Assembly: GCA_958296005.1 (NCBI GenBank)
Contig: CATQHQ010000001.1
Coordinates: 698,134 to 762,133, forward strand
Direction: 5' to 3'
Source of the DNA: Longimicrobiales bacterium
Lineage (GTDB): Bacteria > Gemmatimonadota > Gemmatimonadetes > Longimicrobiales > Gaopeijiaceae
Length of the DNA: 64,000 nt
In this document: positions 17,997-26,495 of the stretch, piece by piece
How the letters are laid out: each line of letters starts with the position of its first letter
How positions within the stretch are numbered: the stretch's first letter is position 1
Translations under genes and position numbers: made by a program
The notes under the pieces: model-generated
What the model was told of the DNA's origin: nothing
What the model saw: only the letters and a program-made list of their open reading frames with translations
Database searches by the model: none

Positions 17997-18521
17997 TTGA
18001 TAGCCAGTGACCGAGAGCACGTCGGCGCCGTCTTCGGCGATCGCGGCGGCTGTCCTGCCCAGGGCTTCGGGGCTATGCCAGGTGTCAGCGTCGGTGAACA
18101 GCAGCCACTCTCCGCGCGCGACCTCCGCGCCCTGCCAGCACGCCCACGGCTTGCCCACCCAGCCCTCCGGCAGCGGACGTCCGTCGATCACTCTGAGGTC
18201 CTTGGCCCGACCCCGGTCCAGCGACCGAGCGATCGCGCCCGTGTCGTCGTCCGACTGGTCGTCCACGACGATCACCTCGAACTCGTCCCAGCGCGACTGC
18301 ACGATGGAGCCTACGCACCGCTCGATGTTGGCAGCCTCGTTCCGAGCGGGAACGATGAACGAGACGAACGGGCCGCCCTCCTCCCGGGCGGGCACCTCGC
18401 GGGGTCGCCTAAGGCGTGCAACCTGCAGGACCAGGACGGCGAGCCAGCCAGCCGCCACGGCGACGGCACCGAGCCATGTCACGGCGATGGCGGTCGGGCC
18501 ACTGGCCTCCCGGGCGTCCAT
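17325..18521 (-). CDS. Family 2 membrane glycosyltransferase (CrtQ/HpnB-like)
   Basis: A 398-residue enzyme. An N-terminal membrane helix (about residues 10-32) precedes the GT-A domain: FVSFIVPARNEAANIERCV, EVIVVDDQSDDDT, LFTDADTWHSPEAL with the metal-binding DxD, and GQYLLFKRKAYDGIGG with VVEDLKLA. Two or more C-terminal membrane helices follow. The order resembles 4,4'-diaponeurosporenoate and hopene-associated glycosyltransferases. ATG 18521 lies inside the end of the BNR-repeat gene (43-base overlap in another frame), suggesting coupling. This is the intact parent of the truncated copy at 14635-15306. Confidence 0.82.
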   Translation of the reverse strand: MDAREASGPTAIAVTWLGAVAVAAGWLAVLVLQVARLRRPREVPAREEGGPFVSFIVPARNEAANIERCVGSIVQSRWDEFEVIVVDDQSDDDTGAIARSLDRGRAKDLRVIDGRPLPEGWVGKPWACWQGAEVARGEWLLFTDADTWHSPEALGRTAAAIAEDGADVLSVTGYQEVASFWERLVQPHVFFLMVQAFPPLHRPVPRRKWRRAVATGQYLLFKRKAYDGIGGHEAVKDAVVEDLKLAQLSTRAGYAVAIRDGGTSLKTRMYQSLGAILEGWSKNMSIGAKQTYGPVRGQLLLAGMLASHPLLWLAPAVALVAAAAGFVGVPMLTSAAIVYACSAVLWAAVSKQVAGGSALFGVIYPLGAAVLWIIVARSALRGSRITWKGRDFKASVPS

Positions 18522-21500
18522 GGGACTCGGGCTTGGTCCAGTGCCGGGCGGAACTCCGCCATTCGGGCTACCAAGGCGTTCAGCGCGGCGACCTGCTCGT
18601 TCAGGGCCGGGCCGACGCGATCCAGCGCGGCGCGCTCCTGCTCGGTGGCCGGCGCGTAGGCCTGGTGAAGCCCGTTGGCGTCGCCCAGCTGGCGCAACAG
18701 CGGAACGGGACCGTCGTCGTCGCCACCACCAGCGCCACCGCCGCCGAAGCCGCCGCCGCTTCCCCGAAGCGCCTCCAGCACCCCGTCCACCGCTTCGCTC
18801 AGCGAGTCGGCCCTGGCACTCAACGCGGCTACGCCCTGCACCCGCTCCAAAGCGAGTCCGATTCCTTCCAGCTCCGACTCGATCGCCTCTCCCTGCTGAA
18901 CTGCCATCCGCAACGTTGCCGACAGCTCGCGGTGGCGCTTGCGCAACACCTGCAACTCGGCCAGCTGAGCGTCGGTCATTGCGATGAGGTCGTCCAGCAC
19001 GACCGCGAACGACCGCTCCACCACCGTCGGCTCCCCCTCCTCCTCCGGCGCGACCGTCAACCGGGCCACATATTCGCCCGGCAGCGCAGGCGGTCCGCCG
19101 CCCCCGCCGCCAAACCTGCCGAAGCCGCCCCCAAAGCCGCCCTGCCCGCCGCCGCTTTGGCGCTCCGGCGGACCGGACCATGGCGCCTCGAGCCGCAAGT
19201 CCCATTGCGCGTGCTTCAGCCCCGCTCCCCGAGGCGCGTCCAGCGTCCGCACGACTTCGCCGCCGGCGTCGAGCACCTCCAGCGTCACGTCGCCCTGCGT
19301 GCCCGCGGGCATCATGTACGACACGCGTGCGCCGTAGGGCGGGTTGTCCGCGGCGTAGTCCCGGTCTGCGTGGGTGCCCGTCGTGGGCGCCGTGTTCACC
19401 ACGTACGCCAGCGCGTCCCTGACGGAGAAGACGTACGGGCCGTCCGCAGCCTTCGCCGCCGCCATCTCCAGCAGCGGCGTCAGATCGTCCACGACAAAGA
19501 AGCCGCGGCCGTGGGTCGCCACGACGAGCGCATTGTCTCGTGCGTGCACCTTGACGTCGTGCACAGGCGACGGCGGAACCCCGTTCTCCAGCCCAATCCA
19601 CGATTCCCCGCCGTCCATGGAGACGAAGGGCCGAACCTCCGTGCCGACGAAGAGCAGGTTCGGATCGTCCGGGTGCTCGGCGAAGGCTCGCACGTTGCCG
19701 AACTCTGGCAAGTCGCCGGCGATCGAGCTCCAGCTGCCGCCCTGGTCCGTGCTCTTCAGCACATAGGGTCGAAAGTCATTGCTTCGGTGGCCGTCGAAGG
19801 TCGCGTACAACGTCGATTCGTCTGTTGCGGACCAGCGGACCTTGCTGACGTAGGTCGTGTCGGGCACGCCCGGAAAGTCGGTCCGCTTGGTCCACGTCGC
19901 GCCGTCGTCGATCGTGACGGCAATGGTGCCGTCGTCGGAGCCGGTCGCGATCAGGCCGGCGCGCAACGACGACAGATGCATCGTGGATATGTTGGAAAAG
20001 ACCGCGGTGCCCTGGTGACGAGAAACGGCGTCGTCGCTGGGGATCGAGCCCATCATCGGCAAGCTGTCCCGGTCGATCTCGCGCGTCAGGTCCTCGCCTA
20101 GCACCTCCCACGAGTTGCCCTGGTCCGTGCTCTTGAAGACATGGTTGCCCGCAAAGTAGACCGTGGACGGGTCGTGGGGCGAAATCTGAATCGGCGCGCT
20201 CCAGTTGAAGCGGTAGTCGTCGTCGCCGGGGGCCGGTCGGGGCCGGATCGACTTGCGTTCGCCGGTGTTGCCGTTGAAGCGCACAAGGTTGCCGTTTTGC
20301 GACTCCACGTAGGCAACGTTGTGATCCCTCGGGTCGACGGCCGCGAAGAAACCGTCGCCGCCGGCCATCCGGTACCAGTCCGCGTTGCCGATGCCCATGG
20401 CGTTGCGGGTCCGGCTGGGTCCGCCCCAAGTCGAGTTGTCCTGCAAGCCGCCGTAGATGCCGAAGAAGGGCTCCTGCATGTCCACGCCGACGGCATAGAA
20501 CTGGCTGATCGGGAGGTTGGGCGAAAAGTCCCACGTCTCGCCTCGGTCGTGGGACATGTAGAAGCCACCGTCGTTGCCCAGCATCAGGTGGTGCGGGTTG
20601 TTCGGGTTGATCCACATGGCGTGATGATCGACGTGCACCGAACGCGCAATCCGCTCCCACGTCTCCCCTCCGTCGATCGACCTTTGCAAAGGCACGCCCA
20701 AGTGGTACACGACGTCCGGGTCGGTGGGATCGACGCGGATCTGGCCGAAGTACCACGGGATCGACGCGATGTCGCTGGTCTTCCGCCAAGTTGCGCCGCC
20801 GTTGTCGGTCCGGTACACGCCCTCTTCCTCGCCCTCGACAACCGCGTACACGGTGTTCGGATGCGACCGGCTGACGTCCAAGCCGATCCGGCCCATATCG
20901 GAGTGCGGCAACCCCTCCTCCAGCCGCTTCCAAGTTGCGCCGCCGTCCGTCGTCTTGTAGATGCCGCTTCCCGGGCCGCCCCCGACGTAGCTGTACGCCC
21001 GCCGTTCCCTTTGCAGCGCTGACGCGTACAGGACTTCGGGGTCGTGGGGGTGCATGACCAGATCCGTGACGCCCGTGTGCTGGTCGATCGTCAGAACGGC
21101 CTCCCACGTCTCGCCGCCGTCCGTGGTCTTGTATACGCCCCGCTGACCTCCTGCCGCCCAGAGCGGACCGACGGCCGCCACGTACACGGTTTGCTCGTCG
21201 CTGGGATGAACGACGATCCGCCCGATGTGCTGACTCTCCCGAAGTCCCATGTGGCGGAACGAACCGCCGCCGTCCTCCGACTTGTACACGCCGTCGCCGT
21301 AGGACGAACTGCGCATGTTGTTCGGCTCGCCCGATCCCGCCCAGACCACGCTCGGGTTCGACGGCGCGACGGTCACGTCCCCCATCGAGCCCACGCCGGC
21401 GTCGTCCAGCACCGGCTCCCACGTCACGCCCCCGCTGGTGGACTTCCACACGCCTCCGGTTGCGGCTGCGATGTAGATCACGGTGCCGGCCCGAGGCTGC

Positions 21501-21736
21501 TCGTCGCTCTCGGCCACATGGGCGACGGCGATGTCCACGACCCGGCCGCTCATCACGGCAGGTCCGATCGACCTGGCGGCGATGCTGCTCACCAGCGCTT
21601 GGTCGGTCAGGTCGTCGCGCGAACCGCGGCCGCTCTGCTGGGCGTCTATGGCGGGAGCGGCGCCGAGGAAAAGGGCGAAGATCGCCACGACGAAGCGAGA
21701 CGCGAAAACGAAACGAGACGTAGAAACAACGCGCAT
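18479..21736 (-). CDS. Secreted BNR/sortilin-like beta-propeller protein
   Basis: A 1085-residue exported protein with a signal peptide (VVAIFALFLGAAPAIDAQ) and about eleven Asp-box/BNR motifs of the form S.D.G.TW (for example KTTDGGETWEAV, RTDNGGATWRKT, KSTDQGGSWSSI), predicting one or two VPS10/sortilin-like beta-propellers over roughly residues 60-750. The C-terminal third has Gly-rich linkers (QGGFGGGFGRFGGGGGG) and an alpha-helical region. Such proteins are annotated as glycosyl hydrolases by similarity to sialidase repeats, but I see no catalytic set, so enzymatic activity is unproven. ATG 21736 follows GGGAG. Confidence 0.8.
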   Translation of the reverse strand: MRVVSTSRFVFASRFVVAIFALFLGAAPAIDAQQSGRGSRDDLTDQALVSSIAARSIGPAVMSGRVVDIAVAHVAESDEQPRAGTVIYIAAATGGVWKSTSGGVTWEPVLDDAGVGSMGDVTVAPSNPSVVWAGSGEPNNMRSSSYGDGVYKSEDGGGSFRHMGLRESQHIGRIVVHPSDEQTVYVAAVGPLWAAGGQRGVYKTTDGGETWEAVLTIDQHTGVTDLVMHPHDPEVLYASALQRERRAYSYVGGGPGSGIYKTTDGGATWKRLEEGLPHSDMGRIGLDVSRSHPNTVYAVVEGEEEGVYRTDNGGATWRKTSDIASIPWYFGQIRVDPTDPDVVYHLGVPLQRSIDGGETWERIARSVHVDHHAMWINPNNPHHLMLGNDGGFYMSHDRGETWDFSPNLPISQFYAVGVDMQEPFFGIYGGLQDNSTWGGPSRTRNAMGIGNADWYRMAGGDGFFAAVDPRDHNVAYVESQNGNLVRFNGNTGERKSIRPRPAPGDDDYRFNWSAPIQISPHDPSTVYFAGNHVFKSTDQGNSWEVLGEDLTREIDRDSLPMMGSIPSDDAVSRHQGTAVFSNISTMHLSSLRAGLIATGSDDGTIAVTIDDGATWTKRTDFPGVPDTTYVSKVRWSATDESTLYATFDGHRSNDFRPYVLKSTDQGGSWSSIAGDLPEFGNVRAFAEHPDDPNLLFVGTEVRPFVSMDGGESWIGLENGVPPSPVHDVKVHARDNALVVATHGRGFFVVDDLTPLLEMAAAKAADGPYVFSVRDALAYVVNTAPTTGTHADRDYAADNPPYGARVSYMMPAGTQGDVTLEVLDAGGEVVRTLDAPRGAGLKHAQWDLRLEAPWSGPPERQSGGGQGGFGGGFGRFGGGGGGPPALPGEYVARLTVAPEEEGEPTVVERSFAVVLDDLIAMTDAQLAELQVLRKRHRELSATLRMAVQQGEAIESELEGIGLALERVQGVAALSARADSLSEAVDGVLEALRGSGGGFGGGGAGGGDDDGPVPLLRQLGDANGLHQAYAPATEQERAALDRVGPALNEQVAALNALVARMAEFRPALDQARVPWTPGRPVARPPSP

Positions 21737-21863
21737 AAGAACACTCCCTGCTGCTCTGCGTGTGCCGGGCGTCGGGAGGTCTTCGGCGAGCCCAGGCTGG
21801 TCGGAAATTTCATGAGAAAGATAGGCCGTAGCCGCTTCCCCCGCACCCGGCCCGGCCCGGTGG

Positions 21864-22343
21864 CTACTCTTCGGCGCAGCGATCCTCGACGATCTCCGCC
21901 GACCAGGCGATCTCGACAGAGTCCTTGATGCTGCGGGCGGTCGGGCACTTGGAGACGTGGCTCGCCAGCGCCCGGTCGATCTTGTCGCGAGGCGCTCCGG
22001 CTGGCACTCGGATCGTGTAGCGGACGTTGATCTTGGTCAGAACGACGATCCGGTCCACGATCTCGTTGACGCCCTCTGCGATCGCGCTGATCGCGTCTGC
22101 CGCCATGGGGATCCCGCGCACCTCCAGTGCGCCGTTGAGGGTCCCGAGGAGTCAGCCGGCTGCTGCCGCCACCAAGTAGTCCACCGGCAACGGCAGGTCG
22201 GGTTCGGCGTCCAGTCGGTAATGGGCCTTGATGGGCCCGTGGACCCCGAACTCCACCTGCGTGCCGTCGGCCAGAGTCGCCCGCCGATGGACGCCGGCCA
22301 CCTTGACGACGCCGACATGGGCGGTGTAAACGGATTTGCTCAT
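21864..22343 (-). CDS. OsmC-family peroxidase-like selenoprotein (UGA read as Sec64)
   Basis: Two short frames separated only by a TGA at 22154-22152 are one OsmC gene. Before the TGA: VHGPIKAHYRL and PLPVDYLVAAAAG; after it, in the same frame: LLGTLNGALEVRGIPM, then VRYTIRVP and SHVSKCPTARSIK. In OsmC/Ohr proteins the DYLxxAxxGC motif holds the first reactive cysteine, exactly where the UGA stands, and KCP (Cys133) holds the second. Sec64-Cys133 would thus form the redox pair that reduces organic hydroperoxides. Total about 159 residues, normal for the family. Its ATG overlaps the TGA of diaminopropionate ammonia-lyase. A nonsense mutation is the alternative, but conservation after the codon argues against it. 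Confidence 0.88.
22116..22132 (-). promoter_or_regulatory. Bacterial SECIS hairpin of the OsmC gene
   Basis: Nineteen bases after the UGA, GCGCAC (22132-22127) and GUGCGC (22121-22116) form a perfect six-pair stem around the five-base loop UGGAG. A G in the first two loop positions and a loop about 25 bases after the UGA match the known bacterial SECIS pattern. Folding is by eye. Confidence 0.72.
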
Positions 22344-23527
22344 GGAAGGGTCTCGCGGTTGGGAGAGGAAACGTCGGAGGGTAGCGTCGGCGAACGACTT
22401 TCCGAAAGGCGACTAGGCTCTCGGAAGCCCCGATCCACGATCCGCCGGTACAGCTCCGGGTCCGTCGCCCCCTCGGTGTTGAAGACCAGAACCCGCGACC
22501 GGGAGTCCAGCCCCACGGCCTCCCGCCGCTCCGGGCGCCGGGCCGCCTCCACCAGCCCAAGCAGCCCCGCGACCCCCGACTCGCCTCCCTCGAACATGTC
22601 GCCCAGCTCACCCCCGGCAGCCGCCCGCATCATCGGGGCGACCCCGTGGTCGGCAACGGTCGCGAAGGCGTGCACCCCAGCGCTCACGACCTCCCACGCC
22701 AGCGGCGACACCTCCCGACAGCTCAACCCCGCCATGATCGTCTCCAGGCTCCCTCGACTGGCCGCTGGCCGTCCGGCTAGCGCGCTCTGGTACAGCCCAT
22801 CGGAGGTAGCCGGCTCCACCACCACCGCCACCGGCCGTTCGGCGCCGAAGGACTCCCACAGGTGCCCGACCACCGCCGCCGCCAGCCCTCCGACTCCCCC
22901 CTGCACGAAGACGTGGGTCGGCGGCGCGCCGCCGATCTGCTCGACCGCCTCTTGCACCATCACCGTGTAGCCCTGCATGACCAGCCGCGGAACCTCGTCG
23001 TACCCCTCGTACGACGTGTCGGACACCACCGTCCATCCGCTGGCTTCGGCGTCCCGAGCCGCTCGAGCCACTGCCTCGTCGTACTCTCCCTCCACCCGGA
23101 CCACCCGCGCCCCCAGCGACCGGATCGCCTCCGCCCGCGACTCCGTTACGTGGCTGGGCAGGTAGACCACCGCCCGTCGGCCGAACATTCGGGCGCCCCA
23201 AGCCACTGCCCTCCCGTGGTTCCCGTCTGAAGCGCACGTCACGACCTGCGGTGCGCCGTCTTCCCCCGCTCGGAGGACGCCGTATGCCCCGCCCAGCGCC
23301 TTGAAGCTTGCCAAGCCGAAGCGGCTCGACTCGTCCTTCACCCGCACCTCCGCCACTCCCAGCCGCGACGCCAGCCGTCCCACCGTCCGCAGTGGCGTTG
23401 GCGCGTAGCCCGGCCAGGCGGAGACAGCGGCGACGGCCGCCCGATGCTCGCGAAGGGAGACGATCTCCTTGAGCCGCTCGGGGTAGGGACCCGGTGGCGC
23501 GACGGCAGAGTTCAGAGTCCAACTCAC
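22340..23527 (-). CDS. dpaL: Diaminopropionate ammonia-lyase
   Basis: A 395-residue PLP enzyme that converts 2,3-diaminopropionate to pyruvate and ammonia. The PLP lysine is Lys76 in SSRFGLASFKALGG, the phosphate loop region is seen in CASDGNHGRAVAWGA, and VFVQGGVGGLAAAV and SDTSYEGYDEVPRLVMQGY are typical of this family. Start GTG 23527 has AAGGAG eight bases upstream. Its stop overlaps the OsmC start (ATGA), so the two proteins should be made together; a metabolic link between them is not obvious. It is divergent from msrA. Confidence 0.88.
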   Translation of the reverse strand: MSWTLNSAVAPPGPYPERLKEIVSLREHRAAVAAVSAWPGYAPTPLRTVGRLASRLGVAEVRVKDESSRFGLASFKALGGAYGVLRAGEDGAPQVVTCASDGNHGRAVAWGARMFGRRAVVYLPSHVTESRAEAIRSLGARVVRVEGEYDEAVARAARDAEASGWTVVSDTSYEGYDEVPRLVMQGYTVMVQEAVEQIGGAPPTHVFVQGGVGGLAAAVVGHLWESFGAERPVAVVVEPATSDGLYQSALAGRPAASRGSLETIMAGLSCREVSPLAWEVVSAGVHAFATVADHGVAPMMRAAAGGELGDMFEGGESGVAGLLGLVEAARRPERREAVGLDSRSRVLVFNTEGATDPELYRRIVDRGFREPSRLSESRSPTLPSDVSSPNRETLP

Positions 23528-23577
23528 GGGTCACGCTCCTTCTGTGTCCGGTTCTCTTTCCGGCAACCGCCCCAGAA

Positions 23578-23590
23578 CGAAACCGTTTCG
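23578..23590. promoter_or_regulatory. Small dyad in the dpaL/msrA divergent spacer
   Basis: CGAAA-CCG-TTTCG lies in the 160-base spacer between the two divergent genes. A further weak -10-like TACACT sits at 23653-23658, well placed for an msrA transcript starting near 23665. Both are tentative. Confidence 0.25.
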
Positions 23591-23687
23591 CCGGTTTCCC
23601 CGAAAGGCATCCCGGGTGGCCGTAGTAGGTAGGTAGGGTACGCGTTTCATGTTACACTTCGGTGTTGGATCGAAGGGAGATGGCCAG

Positions 23688-24359
23688 TTGCACACGGATC
23701 GCAAGAGACTGCGGATGCCGGGTCCCGGCGAGGCTCTGCCGGGCCGAGCCGAGCCGACGGAGGTGCCGACCGTCCATTACGTCAGCGGAAACCGGATCAA
23801 GCCGCCCTTCCCCCACGGCTTTCGGTGCGCCTACTTCGGCATGGGTTGCTTCTGGGGCGCCGAACGCCAGTTCTGGGAAGTGCCGGGCGTCTATTCCACG
23901 GCGGTGGGCTATCAAGGGGGACTGACGCCCAATCCCACCTATCCGGAAGTCTGCACGGGCGCGACGGGTCACGCGGAAGTCGTGATGATCGTTTTCGATC
24001 CCGACGTGCTGGACTACGCATCGCTCCTGACCGCCTTCTGGGAGGGCCACGACCCGACCCAGTGGATGAGGCAGGGCGCGGACGTCGGGACCCAGTACCG
24101 CTCCGCCGTGTTCGTGGCCGACGACCGGCAACTGCACCTTGCAGAGGCGTCGCGGGATCGGTACCAGACGGCCCTGGCAGCTGCCGGCTTCGGCGCGGTC
24201 GTCACGGAAATCGCAGCCGCGCCCGAGTTTTACTATGCTGAAGAGTACCATCAGCAGTACTTGGCCAAGAACCTGGGCGGGTACTGCGGCCTCGGGGGCA
24301 CCGGCGTAGAGTGCCCCAGCGGCGCCAGAGACGGCCCAGACAGCGAGGATCCCGGATAG
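23688..24359 (+). CDS. msrA: Peptide methionine sulfoxide reductase MsrA
   Basis: A 223-residue repair enzyme reducing methionine-S-sulfoxide. Catalytic Cys54 lies in [33 protein letters not shown] and GTQYRSAVF are the substrate-site signatures, and GGYCG and VECPS near the C-terminus offer recycling cysteines. I choose TTG 23688 over ATG 23649 because AAGGGAGA lies seven bases before it and the resulting N-terminus ([14 protein letters not shown]) matches that of E. coli MsrA. Here the catalytic residue is an ordinary cysteine codon, unlike the two UGA genes nearby. Confidence 0.93.
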   Translation: MHTDRKRLRMPGPGEALPGRAEPTEVPTVHYVSGNRIKPPFPHGFRCAYFGMGCFWGAERQFWEVPGVYSTAVGYQGGLTPNPTYPEVCTGATGHAEVVMIVFDPDVLDYASLLTAFWEGHDPTQWMRQGADVGTQYRSAVFVADDRQLHLAEASRDRYQTALAAAGFGAVVTEIAAAPEFYYAEEYHQQYLAKNLGGYCGLGGTGVECPSGARDGPDSEDPG

Positions 24360-24365
24360 GACGGG

Positions 24366-25256
24366 ATGTTCACCAGCAACAGACCCCTGAATGGCCCCCC
24401 TTGGCGGGGACGCCTCTACGAGATCCTCTTCGCGCGCTACACGGGGCGCCCCGGTCCGGAAGGCACCGACCGCACGGCGAGGGCGTTCGACATCGTTCTC
24501 ATCACGGCGATCCTGGTCAGCGTCGCCGTCGTCATGCTGGACTCCGTCGAGTCCCTGGCCGCGCAGTACGGGCGATTGTTTCACGGACTGGAATGGTTCT
24601 TCACGATCGGCTTCACGATCGAGTACGCGGCCCGGCTGGTCGCCGTGCAGTCGAAGCGTCGATACGCCCTCAGCTTCTTTGGGATCGTCGATCTTCTCTC
24701 GATCGTCCCCACGTACCTGAGCGTCCTCCTGCCGGGAACCCGATTTCTGGCGATCGTCCGGGTCGTGCGCGTGCTTCGCGTCTTCCGGGTCTTGAAGCTG
24801 CTCTCCTACGTCGGGGCATTCCGGACCTTGGGGTGGGCGCTGTCGGTCAGCCGCCACTACGTCACGGTCTTCCTCATGACCGTGCTCACGCTCGTCGTGA
24901 TCCTGGGCTCTCTCATGTACTTGATCGAGGGGCCGGACTCCGGCTTCACCTCGATCCCCGTGTCGGTCTACTGGGCCGTCGTCACCCTCACCACGGTGGG
25001 CTACGGCGACATCTCGCCCCAAACGGCCCCCGGCCAGCTCCTCGCCGCTGGCGTGATGCTGGTGGGGTACAGCCTGATCGCCATGTCGATCGGTATCGCG
25101 GTGCTGAGCCTGGTCGCCCAGCGCGACAAGCAGGGCGGCAGACAGACCGAGATATGGGCCAGGGTCTGTTCGAACTGCGACAGCGAGAACCACGACCCCG
25201 ACGCGCACTTCTGCAAGCGATGCGGAAGCATGGTGGTGGACATCGGACATGAGTAA
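24366..25256 (+). CDS. Voltage-gated potassium channel with C-terminal zinc ribbon
   Basis: A 296-residue six-helix channel subunit. Membrane segments start near residue 40; the voltage sensor S4 is RVVRVLRVFRVLK (132-144) with arginines every third position; the selectivity filter is TVGYGD at 210-215. After S6 the tail carries Cys268-x2-Cys271 and Cys283-x2-Cys286, a zinc-ribbon not usual in KvAP-like channels. The gene follows msrA after six bases and overlaps the next gene by eight bases, so the three probably form one transcript. Confidence 0.88.
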   Translation: MFTSNRPLNGPPWRGRLYEILFARYTGRPGPEGTDRTARAFDIVLITAILVSVAVVMLDSVESLAAQYGRLFHGLEWFFTIGFTIEYAARLVAVQSKRRYALSFFGIVDLLSIVPTYLSVLLPGTRFLAIVRVVRVLRVFRVLKLLSYVGAFRTLGWALSVSRHYVTVFLMTVLTLVVILGSLMYLIEGPDSGFTSIPVSVYWAVVTLTTVGYGDISPQTAPGQLLAAGVMLVGYSLIAMSIGIAVLSLVAQRDKQGGRQTEIWARVCSNCDSENHDPDAHFCKRCGSMVVDIGHE

Positions 25257-25929
25257 GCCGCGCCAGGGGCTGGACGCCGCCAAGAGCCGGGCGGTGGACC
25301 TCCTCGCCGAGAGCTTTGCCAGAGACCAGCTGACGATGGAGGACTTCGAGCGCCGCGTTAGCCTGGTCCACGGGGCGAAGTCGATGGGGAGACTAGAAGA
25401 GGTGGTAGGCAACCTCCCCGGCGCCGGCGGCTCGGAAGTCGCCTCGCCCCGAGCGGCTCACGGGCCGCCCAGGCCCTTGCCTCCCGCCCGCATTCGGGCG
25501 TCGGACCGATCCGTCGCCGTCTTCGGCGAAACCAAGCGCACGGGTCGGTGGGTGCCGGCCCGCAGCACCCAGGTCGTCTCGGTCTTCGGCTCCTCGGTGA
25601 TCGACCTGCGGGAGGCGGTGCTGGTCCCCGGCGAGTACACGCTGACGGCTTGGACGCTCCTGGGCTCGGTGGAGGTGATCGTCGCTCCCGGCGTCGGGGT
25701 CGAGTGCGCCGGCTCCGCGATCTTGGGCAGCTTCGAGCAGATCGAAACCGCCGGGTCGGACGCGGCGGCCAGCCCCGAGAGCACGACGGTCGTCAGGCTG
25801 GAAGGCGCGGCCATACTGGGCTCGGTGGAGGTGGCGGTCCGCTACCCCGGCGAGTCCAAGCGAGAGGCCCGGCGCAGAAGGCGCGTCGAGAAGAAGCAGC
25901 GCCGGAGGCTGGCCCGGCCTCGACGGTAG
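25249..25929 (+). CDS. DUF1707 protein with LiaF-like C-terminal domain
   Basis: A 226-residue soluble protein. Residues about 8-50 (KSRAVDLLAESFARDQLTME, then EFERRVSLVH-like sequence) are the DUF1707/SHOCT-type helical hairpin; residues about 85-205 form a beta-rich repeat (VAVFGETKRTG, VVSVFGSSVIDLRE, SVEVIVAPGV) like the cell-wall-stress response domain of LiaF. The C-terminus is very basic (REARRRRRVEKKQRRR). Such proteins are linked to envelope stress, here an inference. ATG overlaps the channel gene end. Confidence 0.78.
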   Translation: MSKPRQGLDAAKSRAVDLLAESFARDQLTMEDFERRVSLVHGAKSMGRLEEVVGNLPGAGGSEVASPRAAHGPPRPLPPARIRASDRSVAVFGETKRTGRWVPARSTQVVSVFGSSVIDLREAVLVPGEYTLTAWTLLGSVEVIVAPGVGVECAGSAILGSFEQIETAGSDAAASPESTTVVRLEGAAILGSVEVAVRYPGESKREARRRRRVEKKQRRRLARPRR

Positions 25930-26006
25930 CTCCGAACGCGTCGTCGCCTTACTCTGACCGTGCGCGGTTCAATCCCCCCAAAACCCAACAGGGAAGCGAG
26001 CGAGAG

Positions 26007-26423
26007 ATGAGCGACACCAACCGCGGCGGCTTCAACGAACTGACCCTCAACGCCCTTCGCGTCGTGGCGGGCTTCCTCTTCCTCCAGCATGGCGTCCAGA
26101 AGCTCTTCGGAGGCTTGGGCGGCGAGCAGGTCGAGAGCTTCGTGAGCTTGATCGGCTTCGCTGGGGTGCTCGAGTTCGGCGGCGGACTGCTGATTATCGC
26201 CGGGCTCTTGACGCGGCCGGTCGCCTTCCTGCTGGCGGGCCAGATGGCGGTTGCGTACGTCATCGGCCACGCGGAGCCGCGGGGCTTCTGGCTCTGGCCG
26301 ATCATGAACCGGGGCGAGCTCGCGGCCCTCTACAGCTTTACGTGGCTGTTCTTCTTCGCCAACGGCCCGGGCAAGTTCTCCCTGGACGCGATGATCCGGG
26401 GTCGGAAGGCGTCCGCCCAGTAG
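26007..26423 (+). CDS. DoxX family membrane protein
   Basis: A 138-residue protein with four predicted membrane helices. ALRVVAGFLFLQHGVQKLFGG at the N-terminus is the DoxX signature, followed by FGGGLLIIAGLLTRP and a C-terminal NGPGKFSLD. DoxX relatives are associated with thiosulfate/sulfite or redox stress responses; the exact role is unknown. ATG 26007 follows AAGCGAGCGAGAG. Confidence 0.85.
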   Translation: MSDTNRGGFNELTLNALRVVAGFLFLQHGVQKLFGGLGGEQVESFVSLIGFAGVLEFGGGLLIIAGLLTRPVAFLLAGQMAVAYVIGHAEPRGFWLWPIMNRGELAALYSFTWLFFFANGPGKFSLDAMIRGRKASAQ

Positions 26424-26440
26424 CGACCGGGGACCTCTTG

Positions 26441-26494
26441 GGCCTAGGCCGGGCCTAGGCCGACCGGCGGTTCACGACCGGAACCCGCCGGTCG
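26441..26494. terminator. Palindrome pair and long hairpin between convergent genes
   Basis: GGCCTAGGCC occurs twice (26441-26450 and 26452-26461), and right after it 26461-26473 pairs with 26481-26494 (CGACCGGCGGTTC with GAACCCGCCGGTCG, one bulged base). It lies between the stops of the DoxX gene and the bacilliredoxin gene and could end transcription from both sides, although no T-run follows. Confidence 0.5.
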
Positions 26495-26495
26495 T

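Noticed and set aside
21864-22343. OsmC gene as a pseudogene broken by a stop codon
   Set aside because: The sequence after the UGA keeps the family motifs and the second reactive cysteine, the UGA sits exactly at the first reactive cysteine, and a SECIS-like hairpin follows; selD in the same window shows the same pattern.
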